A stretch of 23,531 bases of DNA from Tetrahymena elliotti 4EA. Taxonomy: Eukaryota; Ciliophora; Oligohymenophorea; Hymenostomatida; Tetrahymenidae. The translations under genes were made by a program, and so were the position numbers. Shown here piece by piece: positions 1-12,731 of this stretch (position 1 is the first letter of the stretch; the number at the start of each line of letters is the position of its first letter). Location: NCBI GenBank assembly GCA_000231825.2, contig JH720299.1, positions 252,730 to 276,260 of the forward strand. The letters run 5' to 3'. The notes below the pieces were generated by a model. The model was not told the origin of the DNA. It worked only from the letters and a program-made list of their open reading frames with translations, and ran no database searches.

Positions 1-551
1 TAACTCAAGTAACCAGAATCACCACAACTTGAAACACCTGAATATATTTCTAAATTTGGTATAGAAAGAGACCATATATACATCAAAAAGTATATAGTCA
101 GTCTTTTATTGATTGAATTTCTAATCTTTTTGGTTTTAAGTAACCATTTCTTTAGCTTAAAATATTTTGCTAAAGTAATAATAGCCAAGTAAAATATATA
201 TGCGTACATAAGAACTTAAGCAATGAAAAATGTCCAAACTATCATTCTTTCTTATCCATCTAAAAATAAAAAGTAAGTTCCTGTTGAATATTCAGAAATT
301 CTTGCAAGAGTTTTCATTTTATCTTCCTTTTCATGCGCCACCGCATTAGATTAAAAAACATATCCTAGTATTTGAATCATGTAAATAAAAACTAAAAAAC
401 AAAAGAAATTAGTATGGATGCTGTAGATATATTTGTCCTCAATTATTTCTAAAATAGTTTCAAAAAATAAATCTTTGATTCCTTTTTAATTTTTCATTTG
501 AGTTTCTTAATTTCTTTTCGGTTTCACTACTTCTACTTTACTAGAACCCAT
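1..551 (-). CDS. Partial multi-pass membrane protein (N-terminal 183 codons; continues past left edge)
   Basis: Read leftwards from an ATG at 551-549 (protein begins MGSSKVEVVKPKRNQ), the frame stays open in the ciliate code to the window edge, giving 183 codons without an intron. In-frame TAA/TAG codons read as Gln. The first 48 residues are charged and cytosolic-looking. Hydrophobic segments follow at about residues 49-66 (NFFCFLVFIYMIQILGYVF), 103-128 (MIVWTFFIAQVLMYAYIF and onwards) and 151-165. A Lys/Arg-rich stretch (KLKKWLLKTKKIRNS) follows the second, as expected for a cytosolic loop. The start was chosen because no ATG lies just upstream and the AT content rises sharply there. No catalytic motif is visible. 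The pattern recalls the membrane N-termini of large ciliate PAS/cyclase-type proteins, but that is an impression. Function unknown. Confidence 0.75.
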
Positions 552-1280
552 TACTTATTATGTATTTGTTTGTTTTATTGTGCTTAATTATTAATATTTG
601 AAATATCAAATTACTTATTTGCTAATTTTCTTGTTTGTTTTTAATTAATTGAATATTTCTTAGTACTATTCCCAATCAATAATTAATCACAAATTTTAAA
701 TTAAATTATGAATGGATATACGTCTTTTATGAAATAAGTACTTTACATCCACAAAATCATTTACAACTTATTTCAATAAATTTCTATTGTCTTTTCCAAG
801 AAATCTACAAGGTAAACAAAATATTGAAATTTTTTTTTAATAATAATTAATTAAGAACCTTCATTGAAATTATTATTTTTTACATTTAAAAGTATCTTTA
901 TTTAATTTCTTTTCTCAAAGATCTTTTCATCAAAAAAGAAATTCATTATTTATTTCAATTTAAACTTAAGAAAAAATATCTAAAATTTCAAAGAAATATG
1001 CTTGTTTATTTTAAATTTTCAGTATAAAAATCAAACAAAGATAATTTTAAGTTTAATTTTAGCATGTCTGAATCATAATTTTAATCTATTACATCAAAAT
1101 GTGCCTTTAAATCTTCTTGATTTTATTCTTTTTACAATTATTGATAATAGTTTAATAAATTATTATTTTTTTCTTTTCATTGAAATAAATATCTGTTTAA
1201 ATCTGATAATTTTGTGAAAGTTTTAATATTTTTGGAGAAAATTTTGGTTTTATTTTGGTTTTTATTGATTGCGTTTGTTA
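552..1280. other. Intergenic, AT-rich, head-to-tail spacer
   Basis: This 729-bp spacer separates the start of the partial membrane-protein gene from the TGA of the giant gene; both are on the minus strand. It should hold the promoter and 5' leader of the left gene and the 3' UTR of the giant gene. I see only AT-rich sequence with homopolymer runs and no long ciliate-code frame of normal composition. A 71-codon frame at 1002-1217 on the plus strand begins at TTG and has intergenic composition, so it is not called. Confidence 0.6.
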
Positions 1281-3665
1281 TCATCCATCAAAGACAAATA
1301 CCTTTTAATCTGAAAAAATGACATTGGTATCCTTTTAATGAGCTCTAGTGTTATAATAGTACATTAACATTGTTTTTAAAGGAAGTTTAAATTAATTTAG
1401 AAATAATAAAATGATTGAAAAAATGTACACAGAAAATATTTATATATTTATATTTTAAAAAATAAATTGTTTTTTGAAAATATTTGGTTTAGATAATTCA
1501 GTGAATATGAGTCTTTGCACTCCTTTTTTTATAGTTGGTATATGTTGAATTAATTAAAAGTTTTCTATGAACATAAACCTTTTTCCAGAAATAAGATACT
1601 CTGTACAACTGAACTTAGTTTTTGTTAATATCATAGTTTATTATCTTTATCTTGTAAAGAAAATGTAATATTTTTTTTGTCTTTTAATGCTTAGATTTCA
1701 AAATTAAATTCAAAGCTTACTTGTAGTACTCAAATAGTATCCTTATAAAATTATAAAAATTCAAGGCTATTATAACAATTGTTAAAGTTAGGGTTTTATA
1801 GAACTTAGACTCTAAAACATATATTAATGTTTGTAGTATTAAAGTAATGATCATCACAGTTTATAATAAAACTTCTAAATTTCTAGATTACTTTTGTTGA
1901 TATGGATTTTGCTGCATTGTGATCTTTAAAAAGATAAAGCAAATAAATAATATTAATTATCTCTATATAATATTTTAGATATCTAAATTCAAAATAATCA
2001 TTATAATTAATCTCTAAAACATTTTAAGGATTTCCCAGTAATAATATTTATGTTTATAGCCCTAGAAAATGAAATAATAAGTTTATATAAACTTTATTTT
2101 GTTTTATTTTTGTTGATCAAGTGCAGATTTTATTTTATATTTAAACAATAATGGTATTCCTATTGACCAAATCAAAGTTAATGGATAAACCAATCCAATT
2201 TGAAAGAGTATGTGCTCGTAAGTCCAGCACTTTTGGAGATGATCACTAAGCATGTAAAAATTTGATCCTACTTTCTTACAAACACATAGAGAAACAAGAA
2301 GCTTGGCTACTGATGAGTAATAAAAGAAGTAAATAAAAATAAAATAAGTCTTTATCTTATAGAATTGCTAAGTGTTCGTTCTTAAAAGTTATCTGGAACA
2401 TAGTACTAATGAAGCAATTATTACCATTTAAGCTACTTACATTATTAGTCTATTAAACCAAAGCTAAGTTATAATCCAGTCTTTATAAATACAATCTAAG
2501 TTTGTATATGTAATTTAAGAAGGATCGCCACCTAATTTGAAAATACCTCCAAAAACATCAGGAATTTAGTTTTAAATATCAATTGATGATGTAAATATTT
2601 GTAAATAGTGGAAAAATATTTTTAAGATAATTCCTGTTTCTGTTCCTCTTAGCTTAGTTTTACTCAAGAAAAGCATATCCATTCTCCTCAGATATTCAAT
2701 TTTAATGATCAAAATGTTCCTATCTATCTAGCTATTCACACTTAGAGCAATATATAGAGTATACAAAGCAATTATAATTGCTAAATATATATATAAATCT
2801 ATTATCTTGCTACATTCATAGCATTACTTCCCTTATTAAGCATAGGTTTTCCCCCAATATTTTCCTTTGAAATCACAGGAATTGCATAGAGGACCAATGT
2901 ATCCTTTTATGCATCCATTTATCTAATTTTCATCTGTTTCACTGCATCCTTTCATTTCACAAAGGTAAATATTATCAGTTAGAGTCGATTCTCTCCAATA
3001 ATGATCTTAAAGAATAATTTTATTTGAATAGCATTATTTGGCATAAACGCTAGAACATTTTAAGCATTAGACCAAGTAGCTTTGTTATCCTTAGTTTGGA
3101 TCTATTAATGAATATGTTCCTGACATGCATTGATCACAACTTTTTAAATTTATGAATTAAATTATTTTTAAAAATGAATAAAATTACGAAATGTATCCTT
3201 GCTTTGGATATAAAATTTCTCCTGTTTAACATTTTCTAAATTAGAGTTCGACTTCTAGAGTCAGTTATTTTCCAAAAAACTGAGATATTAACGTTAATTA
3301 AAAATCTGTTGTAAGGTAATTACCAGCAGTAATGTTAAGTTAAAATAGATTGATCTCTTTTAAATATTATAATTCTTAACCTAATATAACAGTTAAATTT
3401 TTTATTTCAAATAGATTTACTATTGATATTTAATAGTTTTCTAGCTCTTCTTTAATACTTGAAGAATATTCATTATCTGAATATTTAATATGAAAGTTAA
3501 GCATTTCATTCTATTCATCAAAGTATTATACAAAAATAGGCTATTTTGTATAATTTCCACTTTGAAAATTTTTAATAATAATTTTATTGTAAACTTATTT
3601 GGTTAACGGGTTAACTTTTAACAGCTTTTTTGGGAAAGAGCCTAAATTTTTTCCATAGAATTTTC
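1281..3665 (-). other. C-terminal Cys-rich and multi-pass membrane region
   Basis: Exons 14-16. After YGKNLGSFP (a segment that normally follows the beta-helix in this ciliate family) come LTLEVELQFRKCQTGEIL, CDQCMSGTYSLIDP, QCLKCSSVYAKQCY, HYWRESTLTDNIYLC and NGCIKGYIGPLCNSC. Hydrophobic helices follow, beginning LYIYLAIIIALYTLYIAL near residue 2690 and including YFIFIYFFYYSSVAKLLVSL, PLTLIWSIGIPLLF, RLIIMIILNL, LILFICFIFLKI, VMIITLILQTLIYVL and LTLTIVIIALNFYNF. The cytoplasmic-looking GYKHKYYYWEILKMF motif lies between helices. The tail after 1680 is polar and ends with TGA. Confidence 0.8.
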
Positions 3666-6600
3666 CTATTTTAGGTTTTAAATTTTAAAATCAAAGATAA
3701 AATAAAATGAAATGAAATAATATTTTTTACCTTTGTTTCCATAAATTTAAGTAAATTTATCAATTTCCAAATTATTTATTTAATTGTAATAAATTCCACC
3801 ACCTATATAGGCAACATTATTGAATATTTCTGTTAATTTTATACTTATTTAACTATTTTCTGAATATATAGCTCCACCTCTCTCTTTTCTTGAAATGTTA
3901 TCTTTGAAGGAACATTAAAATATTTTAACAATAGAGTAGTAAGCATACAGGGCTCCTCCTGAGTTTTCTTATGCTTGATTTGAAAGAAATTTGGTTTTAT
4001 AAATGAGAGATTAATAATTAAAATTCAAATAAATTGCTCCTCCATTACCAAATGCTAAATTTTCAATAAATTAACTCTCTTCAATTGTTAAGTAATTGCA
4101 GCTTTAAAGATTCAAGATACTTTAATTATCTATTTAAAGAGAAGGATATCTCGTTTAAATATTTTTATTTAGCCTAAATGTGCAATTTTTTATGTTTACT
4201 TTTTCTCCTGATTTTACTAGTAATGCAGCTGGAAATTGTTATGAAGATATATTATAAAATAGAACATTAGTGATATTTAAGCATTATATACTCTAACTAT
4301 ATATTGTTGTAGATTATTGCAATATCATGTCAGCAAATTCAGACTAGCTGATATCAAAATATTGTTTAGAGCTTAAGTATATTACATTACTTGCGAAAAT
4401 TAGGTTTTTAATTTTTAAATGTTAAATTATTGATTATTTATTGCCCAAATTAATAGCTGGTTATCTATTATTTGAGGTAAAATTTGTGATATTAATGTTA
4501 TAAGCAGACAAAAAATTACTATTTTGAACAGTATTTTAACCTACCTAGAAATAATTTAGATTTAGTATTCCAATGTTATAACTCTCAGAAATTTATAAAT
4601 TAGTCAGATATGTATTATCAATACCACCAAGGTTCAATAGGTATTGATTAAATTAAGAATCTTAACTAAGTTACAAGCGATTAATATCGAGTGATAAAAG
4701 TTCTAAGTTATTCTAAGTTGCTTCTTCTATATTTACTTCAAAAAATTCTATATTTGCCAATGTGAGTTATCCAATTAATGAGATCATTATACAATGAAAG
4801 CTTTCGATTTATTTAACAATCATATTAGTAATGTTTACCTTATTTCCATATGCTACTTAAATCAGAGGTACACTTTATTGTGACTAACTGAATGTAGAGT
4901 TTATTAAACTCAAAGAATAGTAAAACTCAAAGTTAATCATTAAACCTGTGAAATTCAGAAATCCTAAATCCTATGATCTATCAAATAAAGTATTACTAAA
5001 CTAAACAATTTAGGCTTAATTAAAATTAAAAAGATAAGGATTTATTTTTTTTTGTTAATTATCTGGTTATTTCATTTAGTTATTAACAGCTTTTACACCA
5101 TCAAAATTTATATTAATTGATTAGTTTATATCCATTAATCCTTGAAAAAGGTTATTATTTGTTATTTAGACATTCTCAACATTAAATTACTCAAGTTAAC
5201 TCACTAAGAACATGGTTTAGTAAAATGTGCAATTATTAATTGTAAGATTGGTTATCTTCAAACGCTATACACCATTTATCTAAAAAAAGCTATTATCAGA
5301 ATTGAATGTTATATTTTATAAGACCATATTATTAATTAAAATATTTTGGATATTTTCAAAGATTAATTTAGTCGCAATTACTTAATTTTTGAATGTAATT
5401 TCATTAATGATTAATTATTCATATTAACGTAAAAAGATAGAACCCTTTTGTTAATTAAACTAAAGAGTAATATTTGATAATTAAAACTTGACTATTTGCT
5501 TGAATTAATTGAAGTTTAGCTATTAATCATCTAACAAGTTAAAATATAATACCATGCTACCCATTTTTAGATTCTTGAATTAGTTTGATATAAATTCAGT
5601 TGATGAAATTTCTAATTAGTATTATTCATTTGAGTAAATCCCTTATTCTGAGTATATTTCTACTATGTCATCATTTTTTATGTAATTTGTCATTACTGAA
5701 AACTAATTACTGTTAGATTATATTTATTTTTAAAACAAATTTAAACTAATTATGTTACATTTTCATTGGAGGTTGATAATAAATTTGATACCTCAGAATA
5801 TACAACCTTGGAGATGCTTAAGACTGTTGAATGATATGCTGTAAAAAAATAAGTTAATTAAACTCAAAAATTTAAAAAATATTACTTTATAACCATCAAA
5901 AAAGCTTGATACTTTCACAATTTCTTTACTGATATCTTAGTATTTTGGAATTTTGTATTAGAATTTCTTAGATGAATAGCTCAGAGAGGATTAAAATAAA
6001 TTATAATCAGAAATTCCAAATATTTTGAGAAATAAAACATCTTTGCTTTGTTAACTAAAAATGTAATTGTAAATTATAGGATTGTAAATTTTTGTTAGTG
6101 ATTTGATTTTATGTTTAAAACGATAATTAATTTCATAAATATCAAGTTATTCGTATGATAATTATACAGCAAAAATGTTATTATTTAGGTAGGTTATATC
6201 ATTAATTGTTAAATTAGAGGTGATTGTATATTTAATACTTTAAACAAATGTAGCATTGATATCATAAATTAAAGCAACGAAAGGGCAAATATGATAAAAA
6301 TAATCCTATTCTTGTTTAATGATAGTATTACTAGAGCAAGGTAATGCTAATTATTTGATTTAAATTATATCTGAAGCTTCTATTGAATCATTTGTTTCAT
6401 TTATTTTCCAATATTAAGCAAATAAGTTGTCTTGTATAGTCATTACAAAAGCAGTGTTAATGTTTTTATTTTAAAGCTCATTAAAAATTGATTTTATTTA
6501 AAATATTGATCCTAATGAAAAGTTATAGTAAATGTATGTGTTGCTATGTGAATTAAAATTATATATTTATATTGCAGTTTAATCTTCAATAACTTATTAT

Positions 6601-9600
6601 ATTATGAGATAATTCTTTATCCTTAGGTCAATGATTTATCCCTAAATTCATTATCAAAAATATTATAAATAATATTATCAAATACGTTAAAAATTACTTT
6701 AGTTTGTGATAGTGGATACTTTTTCTGAACACTTATGTCGTATACATAAAATTACTACTCATTAAGATTTACTATTTCAATAGCTATTAGTCTCTGATTG
6801 ATAAAAACAATTTTATTTATTGCTTATTGATCATCTTTAAGTAATATGAATTATTTCTATTTTGAACTATAGAAATAAATTTAGTTATCTATTGTTTAAT
6901 AGGTAACTATATTGTATTTATTACATATCTTAATATTCTATATATTTTGTAGCTTAAATGTTTCAAGTATTTGTAAAGGAGATAATTAAATCACAAAATA
7001 ATTCTCTCTTCTAATACAAAGTATTAAATTATCTTAACTCAAATTCACAATTTGATAGTTTTCTAAACTTGAAGAATCCATTTATTCTTCAAGGAAAATA
7101 CTCTCCTAGAGAATTTATGTTTAGCTATCATAAAGAGTAAGATAATTAATATCATTATTAATTAACACAATTTTTTCATTTTTTAATCCTGCTAAAGAGT
7201 ATTAATTAATTGGATTAAGTTTAACTCTTAATGATTTGAAGAAAAAATAGTTTACATCGACTTGAAAAACTTAATTTTGTTAAAAAAAAGTTAAAACTGA
7301 TAAATGATAGTTATAATTGAATCTTAGCAGCTTTTTAGGTTATAGATTATCATTTATTAAATCAACCTGGAAGCTATTAATCTCAATATATCCAATATAT
7401 GTTATCAAATAAACTTCAGAAGAACTGCTTTCTGTAATGACCAGTATTCCCAACTCCTTATCAATAAATATTTTCCTATTCCCTAGATCAATATTTAAAG
7501 AAATAATTTGAACTGTCTCTTTAAGTAACTAGAAGATTATGATTGCATTTGTCTACTTAAAAATTTAAATCTATTTACAAAATTTAAATAAATAAATCAT
7601 TCAAAATTTGATTTTTAAAAATACCTGATTCATAGTATCTCTTCCAACATACACATAGTCTATATCAATATCAATCGATTAAATCTTTTTTAATGTATCA
7701 AGATGAAGAACAAGTAATGATGTTTCAAATTATATATAGATCAATTTATTTTCATAATCAATATTGAATTATTTAAGCTAGCTACTTATTTTGTAGGAGT
7801 TGATTAAAGTTATTTTTTTATTTTAAACATCTATTGAATATTAAGCTATTTACTCTTCTTAAAAAAGTATAAAAAACTCTTTGTTTTAGACTATATCAAC
7901 AGCAGAATAATTTAATTAAAAGATAGAAAAACCTTACAAGTCAAATATGCTAAACTTATTTTATGAAATTGAAATTAGATAGTAATGTTATTTCTCTTTC
8001 CAAACCAATGAAATGTAAAATCCTGACATTTTTGAAGCTACTTCACGTAAATTTTCCAACTATTAATTATAGATTAATTATCTATTTTAAATATCAATTA
8101 CTACTATCAAAATAAGATCACTATTTCTTAGTACTTTATAAGATTTCATTTATTTTACCTACATCTAATTACCTGTCATAATATCTACTACTACAAATAA
8201 TGAGCCAAAAGTGCCACCAATATTAATTTGCATATATAAATCTGTATTTTCTATCATATTAGTAAAATATGCATTAAAGCTCCATTTTTTATCTATGAAA
8301 AATAAAATTGTTAATTTTGATTATACTAATAACAATAAATTTACTAGTTATTTTTATAGACCCATACGATAAAGATTAAATTGCTACTAATTGTGAGTAA
8401 ACATCTGTAAATACTTATTAAATTTCATTCACTGCTACTGGTTACGATTAAAACTAAAAAAACAAATTCTAGTTTACTTTCTAGACTGACCTATACACTT
8501 GTAGTTGATTGTAGGGATACTTCATGAAAAGAATATAATTTTTGAAGTACATAATGTTACCTATTTTTCTATTTATATTAATTTAGGTTTCACTTTGGCA
8601 ATCAAGCAAAACAGCATTAAACTTGTCCTATTTTTATAATAAAAGTTATATTATATGCTTTAAGAGTCATCAAAAGTAAATATTTCTGAAAAAAGGAATA
8701 ATATTATTAATCTGCAAACATATTTCCTTGATTAATATTAATAAAAATTCTAGAAGTTTGTGATTTTTTAAAGAAATATTAAAAATGAAAAGGAAGTATC
8801 TCTTATTCATGATTAAAATTGTTTTAAAAATAAATTTTTTTTCATGAAATAATTTGGAATTAATTTCTTTTATTTAATTAAAATAATTCAATAAGATTTT
8901 ACAATTTTAAATCTGATAAGTAAGAGAGAACTTTAACTTTAAACGGATTCTACTGTATCTATTGCGTCATAAAAAGAAACACATTTATAAGAAAAGTAAG
9001 GCTATGACATATCCAAATATTAAAGTGTTTAGTCTTGTATTTAAATTATATAGTTAGAAACAATTTTTTAGTATGTTGTCTCTTTCAAATAGATAGGATA
9101 AAAGTTAGTAATATCATTTAAATTTAATTTGATTAATGGTTAAATATTTCCTAAGTTATTTGATTCTTGCTCTATACAAACAATTTCTATGCTTTTAAAT
9201 ATATCAAATTTTTTTATATCTGTTATTTAGGTATCAATAATTGTGTAGCTATTATCGCTTTATATTTAGATTATTTAAAGGCTTAAGTCTTAAATAAGCA
9301 AGTTATTAGAATTTATAATTTAAGCATTTTCTAAATATTGGAATTTTTCAATTATCATTTAGCAATCATATCTGAAGGCTGTTAAATATAAACCAAAATT
9401 GATAAAGACTATCAAATTATTTTCAATTAAGATTTACTAAGGCTAATATTCATATTTATCGTTTGGGCTAAATTATATTTTACATTCTGATCTTGTGCTT
9501 GAAGTAAACATTATAAACTACAATTAATAATTATTATCTTTGTCTTCTTGATTGATAATATATATATTTCCATTTTCTTAAGCTAGTTTTAATATATTTT

Positions 9601-11663
9601 AAAACTAAATCTATTGCTTTTAAAAATTCATTAGGTTAATCTAGAATATATTTTGATCAGCAAATACGAATAAAAATTAATTTAAGACTATACTCAAATT
9701 TATTGTTTAATCCACATCATCTCTAAAAAATGTGTATTAATCTTCAAATTATCCAACTATTAAATATTCGCTCTCAAAAATGATTATTATCTTAGAGATG
9801 TTATTTCCATCATCACTATAAATTAAAGTATTTTCTATAGTTTTCTTTATTTTTATTTGATTAGTACTAGAAGTAAAAGATTGTAATAATAACCCATTTT
9901 AGTTTTGTTACTCATATTTAAGAGTAAAGATAATAGAGGAAGTGCTAACAAATATTTGATAATTATGATAGAAAACTGTATTTATAATCAAAGATGTAAA
10001 AGGAATAATATATGTTTATGTAGACATCAATGATCCATTCTCTAAATTAAGATATACTTATACTTCTTTATCAAATATTACTATTATACTTTAATCACTC
10101 AACAAATATTTTATACAATTCTCTATTCTTATAGCATTTGCTAATTAGCCACTTTTCCAAATCTCTATTCCTTGTTTTTTTTTAAATCACAACAAAATTT
10201 AAATTTTAAATGTATTTATTTATATAAATTTTACTCTTGTCTGATGTGAGATAAATTAAATCTTATATACCAGTTACATAAACTTCTTATAAGGCAGTAT
10301 CTTATCTTAAAATTTACTTTGAATTTAAATATAATTTTATGATTTTTAAAATAAAGTGAAAAATACCTCTCCTAAATTATAGTGAATCTAGTTAGAAGAA
10401 TCTAAATATTGTTACAATTTGTATAGCACTAGGTTTTATCCTATTTCACCGCTAAATTATTGTACTATCCCAATTACATTTTATTTAACTATCAATTAAT
10501 TATTTCTAAATTACTAGTCTTTATTTGAATTAAGCTGATTGTAACTAGTGAATAAAGGATTTGTTGCATAAAAATTATTTTATGCATCTTCAAATATTAT
10601 AATTCCCTCAACTTCTAAAAACTAGAAGCTAGAAATCTACCTTCCTGATTGTATTTTTTTTATTGTATAATCATTAAGGTAAAATATTATCAAATTAACA
10701 TCTCTTCTAAATATTAAATACTACTTAGTAAACAATGCTTCATCTACTATGTCATTATAATATGCAACTAAGTCTTATTGATAAGAAAATAAATCAATCG
10801 AAAATATCTTACTTAAAACATAATTTGTAAAATATTCAGTAGGGTCACAACGTTAAGTTAATACATAAATTTTGACTTACTACTCATCAATCATAATCTG
10901 AGTAATAGGAGCTTACATATCAATTTAATTAATTGGGTACATTGTTTCATAGTTATAAAAGACTATAAATTGTTAAGTTCTCCCAACAACCTTTTTGAAT
11001 AATTAATTTTATAAGCTATTATAACAAAAAAAAAATTACTAATTTGTGATTCAAAACATCTAAGACAATAATTTCTACTATTTATTCATTCAAATGATCT
11101 TTAAGTGATGAATACTAAAAATCAAATGAATCATTAATTTATCCATCTTTATTTTATTCTCTTTAATAGTCAGGAAGTAAGTATCCATCTAAAGAGCATT
11201 ATTGATTAGTCTCATCATAAACTCCCTTAAATTATGAGCATTAAATATTTATGCATACTCCTTCCTCATTTAAAGTATATCCATCTCTACATAGACTACA
11301 ATTGTTTTGCTAATTATACTATTAGCAGTTTTTATCTGGAAAAGAATAGCATTGAAATGGATTAGTCCCTTTCAGTTAATTTATCTCACATTCACTGACA
11401 CATTATCCTTATTCATTCTTTAAAAAACAATTAACAAAAAAAATATTAATAATAATTACTAGATAATAGTCATTCACACATTATATACATTTATTAATTG
11501 AAGAGCAAATGGAGCAATTTCTACTACATTAGTTGCAAGAATTTAGATTGTTATCAAAGACATACTTTTCTGAAATGCAAATATCAGGCATCATAATCTG
11601 TGAACTTATCTGCTAAAAGAAGCTAATTAAAGCTTGAAAGAATAAGTAGTATTTTAAGTACAT
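1281..11663 (-). CDS. Giant surface protein: signal peptide, Cys-rich, beta-propeller-like, beta-helix/Pmp repeats, Cys-rich, multi-pass membrane C-terminus
   Basis: Sixteen exons sum to 9,519 nt, exactly divisible by three: 3,172 codons plus TGA at 1283-1281. Start ATG is at 11663-11661. Residues 1-22 form a signal peptide (MYLKYYLFFQALISFFQQIS). Cys-rich CxxC module at about 25-190; beta-propeller-like region at about 195-1740; parallel beta-helix at about 1750-2405, ending in four GGA(I/L)Y/GGGIY repeats. A second Cys-rich region of ciliate surface-protein type follows at about 2470-2690 (KCQTGEIL, CDQCMSGTYS, CLKC, GYIGPLCNSC), then about eight hydrophobic helices to residue 3100. Known ciliate genomes encode many such 'putative transmembrane proteins'. 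The order suggests a cell-surface receptor or adhesin, but no ligand or enzymatic activity can be read. Gln is mostly encoded by TAA/TAG. No frameshift or internal TGA remains after splicing. Confidence 0.88.
3731..5702 (-). other. Parallel beta-helix region with four Pmp-like GGA(I/L)Y repeats (exon 13)
   Basis: One 1,972-nt exon encodes residues about 1751-2407. The first part has short asparagine-rich rungs such as LKITNLTINNCTF, FNVENVQITNNNLF and VNIKNCTFRLNKN, the signature of pectate-lyase-like right-handed beta-helices. The end has GGAIYLNF at about residue 2304, GGALYAYY at 2332, GGAIYSEN at 2359 and GGGIYYNQ at 2384, each after an F/N-rich strand. The spacing of 28, 27 and 25 residues matches one or two helical turns. 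The same GGA[ILV]/FxxN pairing defines Chlamydia polymorphic membrane proteins and is seen in many ciliate proteins. Confidence 0.8.
5759..10990 (-). other. Beta-propeller-like region of the giant protein
   Basis: Exons 3-12 encode about 1,500 residues of alternating short beta-strand patterns with no predicted membrane segment. Blade-like stretches include IEIWKSGQLANAIRIEN followed by IIVIFDKEVQVYLNLENG; KFSIFDLQGFSIFQLN; LIYIQFETSLLVLHLDT; and YFVIQLSPLQILETFKLQ. These recall WD40/YVTN-type blades that end in a Trp or hydrophobic 'W-D'-like strand. The assignment is by pattern only; repeat boundaries and blade number cannot be fixed by eye. The length would fit two or three propellers. Confidence 0.5.
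11040..11663 (-). other. Signal peptide and N-terminal Cys-rich module (exons 1-2)
   Basis: After the hydrophobic leader come closely spaced CxxC/CxxxC pairs: SCNQCSRNCSICSSINKCIQC in exon 1 and CVSECEIN, NNCSLCRDGYTL and CINIQCSQF in exon 2. This spacing is that of furin-like/growth-factor-receptor Cys-rich modules, which are common in ciliate surface proteins and form disulfide-bonded extracellular rods. The intron at 11418-11459 falls between two Cys pairs. Confidence 0.75.
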
Positions 11664-12731
11664 TATTTATGTAGATATAAAAAATACAGAAATAAATATT
11701 AATTATTCAAAGTAGAAAGTTGCTTTAAAAAACTTCAGTAATAATTACCAAACTTAATTCCTTAAATATATGTTATATGTTAATATCTTCTTTTTAAAAA
11801 ATAATTGCTTTAATACGTTTCGCTAGTACACAAAAATCCTATGTAATTTGCCTCGCTGAATCATTCAAAAACTTTAATTAATCTAAAAAATTAAAGCACC
11901 TAATTAATTTATTAATTCCTCATATTTATTTTTTTGCTATTTGTCAAATAAATATTATTTTTTTAGAAATCACTTATTAACTCTTTGTAACCTTATTTTT
12001 TAAATACTTTACTTCCTTCAAATGAGCTTTTCTCTATTTTTTAATCATTAACAAATTTTTAATTGCTTAATTACTGGCCTTTTATCATAAATATCAAAAT
12101 ATTTCTTTATACTAATAGATTAAATATGGTACATTAAATTTTTATTTTTGTTATGTCTAATTAAAGCAGCTAAAAATATTTTTTCTTCATTATTTATTTT
12201 TTAAAAAGAAAAATTGATAAAACATTTAAAAAGTTTTAATTTTATTAACTAAATACTTATTTGACTAGAAATTTAATATAAAATGAAATTAGGAAAATAA
12301 AATACTTGAATTTTATCAGATTGAATAAATATCTTCAGAATATATTTTTTCAGTATGTAATATGTTTGTATTTCAAAATTATTAAGAAATATAAAAATTG
12401 ATGTCTTTGATTCTGTTTTTCATTAAATATTCGTTTGAATACAACTTAAAGAGTCAATTGTTGTCCATTCATAAATTAATATTAAATTTTAAATAAATAA
12501 TTTATTTAATGAAAGGTGTAAAGTATTTGTATATTATTTTTCTTTTATTTATGAGTAATAAGTTTTTCTTATTAAATCATTTACTAATTTTACTAAGTCT
12601 CTTGGATAATTAATTAATAGATTTGTATGATAAAAATCGATTTTGATTACTTTATTAAGTGATTGACTATTTAACTCTATAAAATGTTCTCTTAAAGCAT
12701 CACTACTTAGCAGGAGAACACAAATTATTCA
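11664..12731. promoter_or_regulatory. Divergent intergenic region between giant gene and CCP gene
   Basis: This 1,068-bp spacer lies between two divergently transcribed genes and must contain both promoters and 5' leaders. It is AT-rich with A- and T-runs and no long ciliate-code frame of coding composition. I can name no specific promoter element. No RNA gene was recognised. Confidence 0.5.

Larger units (their letters stand above)
1281..11663 (-). other. Exon map of the giant surface-protein gene
   Basis: Exons, in transcript order: 11663-11460, 11417-11040, 10990-10367, 10316-10235, 10170-8903, 8749-8561, 8519-8345, 8292-8173, 8133-7625, 7570-6698, 6641-5894, 5838-5759, 5702-3731, 3665-3188, 3139-1721, 1680-1281. 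Introns start GT and end AG; most are 39-65 nt and one is about 153 nt (8750-8902). Each was placed where the frame hits TGA or loses protein character and one splice pair restores phase. Least certain are the 8750-8902 intron, the acceptor at 7571 (7556 is an equally in-frame alternative), and the donor at 5893 (GTTATA; the better consensus GTAATA at 5885 would put the next exon out of phase). The last 60 or so codons may also hide an intron. Confidence 0.7.

Noticed and set aside
1002..1217. 71-codon plus-strand reading frame (standard or ciliate code)
   Set aside because: It starts at TTG, has purely AT-driven composition (Asn, Ile, Leu, Phe), no motif and no splice partner, and lies in the spacer between two minus-strand genes.
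2880..2945. Apparent frameshift in the C-terminal Cys-rich region of the giant protein
   Set aside because: It came from a mis-copied base run on first reading. Rereading the sequence gives one continuous frame through NQINGCIKGYIGPLC.
6500..6642. Intron near 6520-6600 in the giant gene
   Set aside because: No donor/acceptor pair restored phase there. Placing the intron at 6642-6697 makes the whole stretch one open exon.
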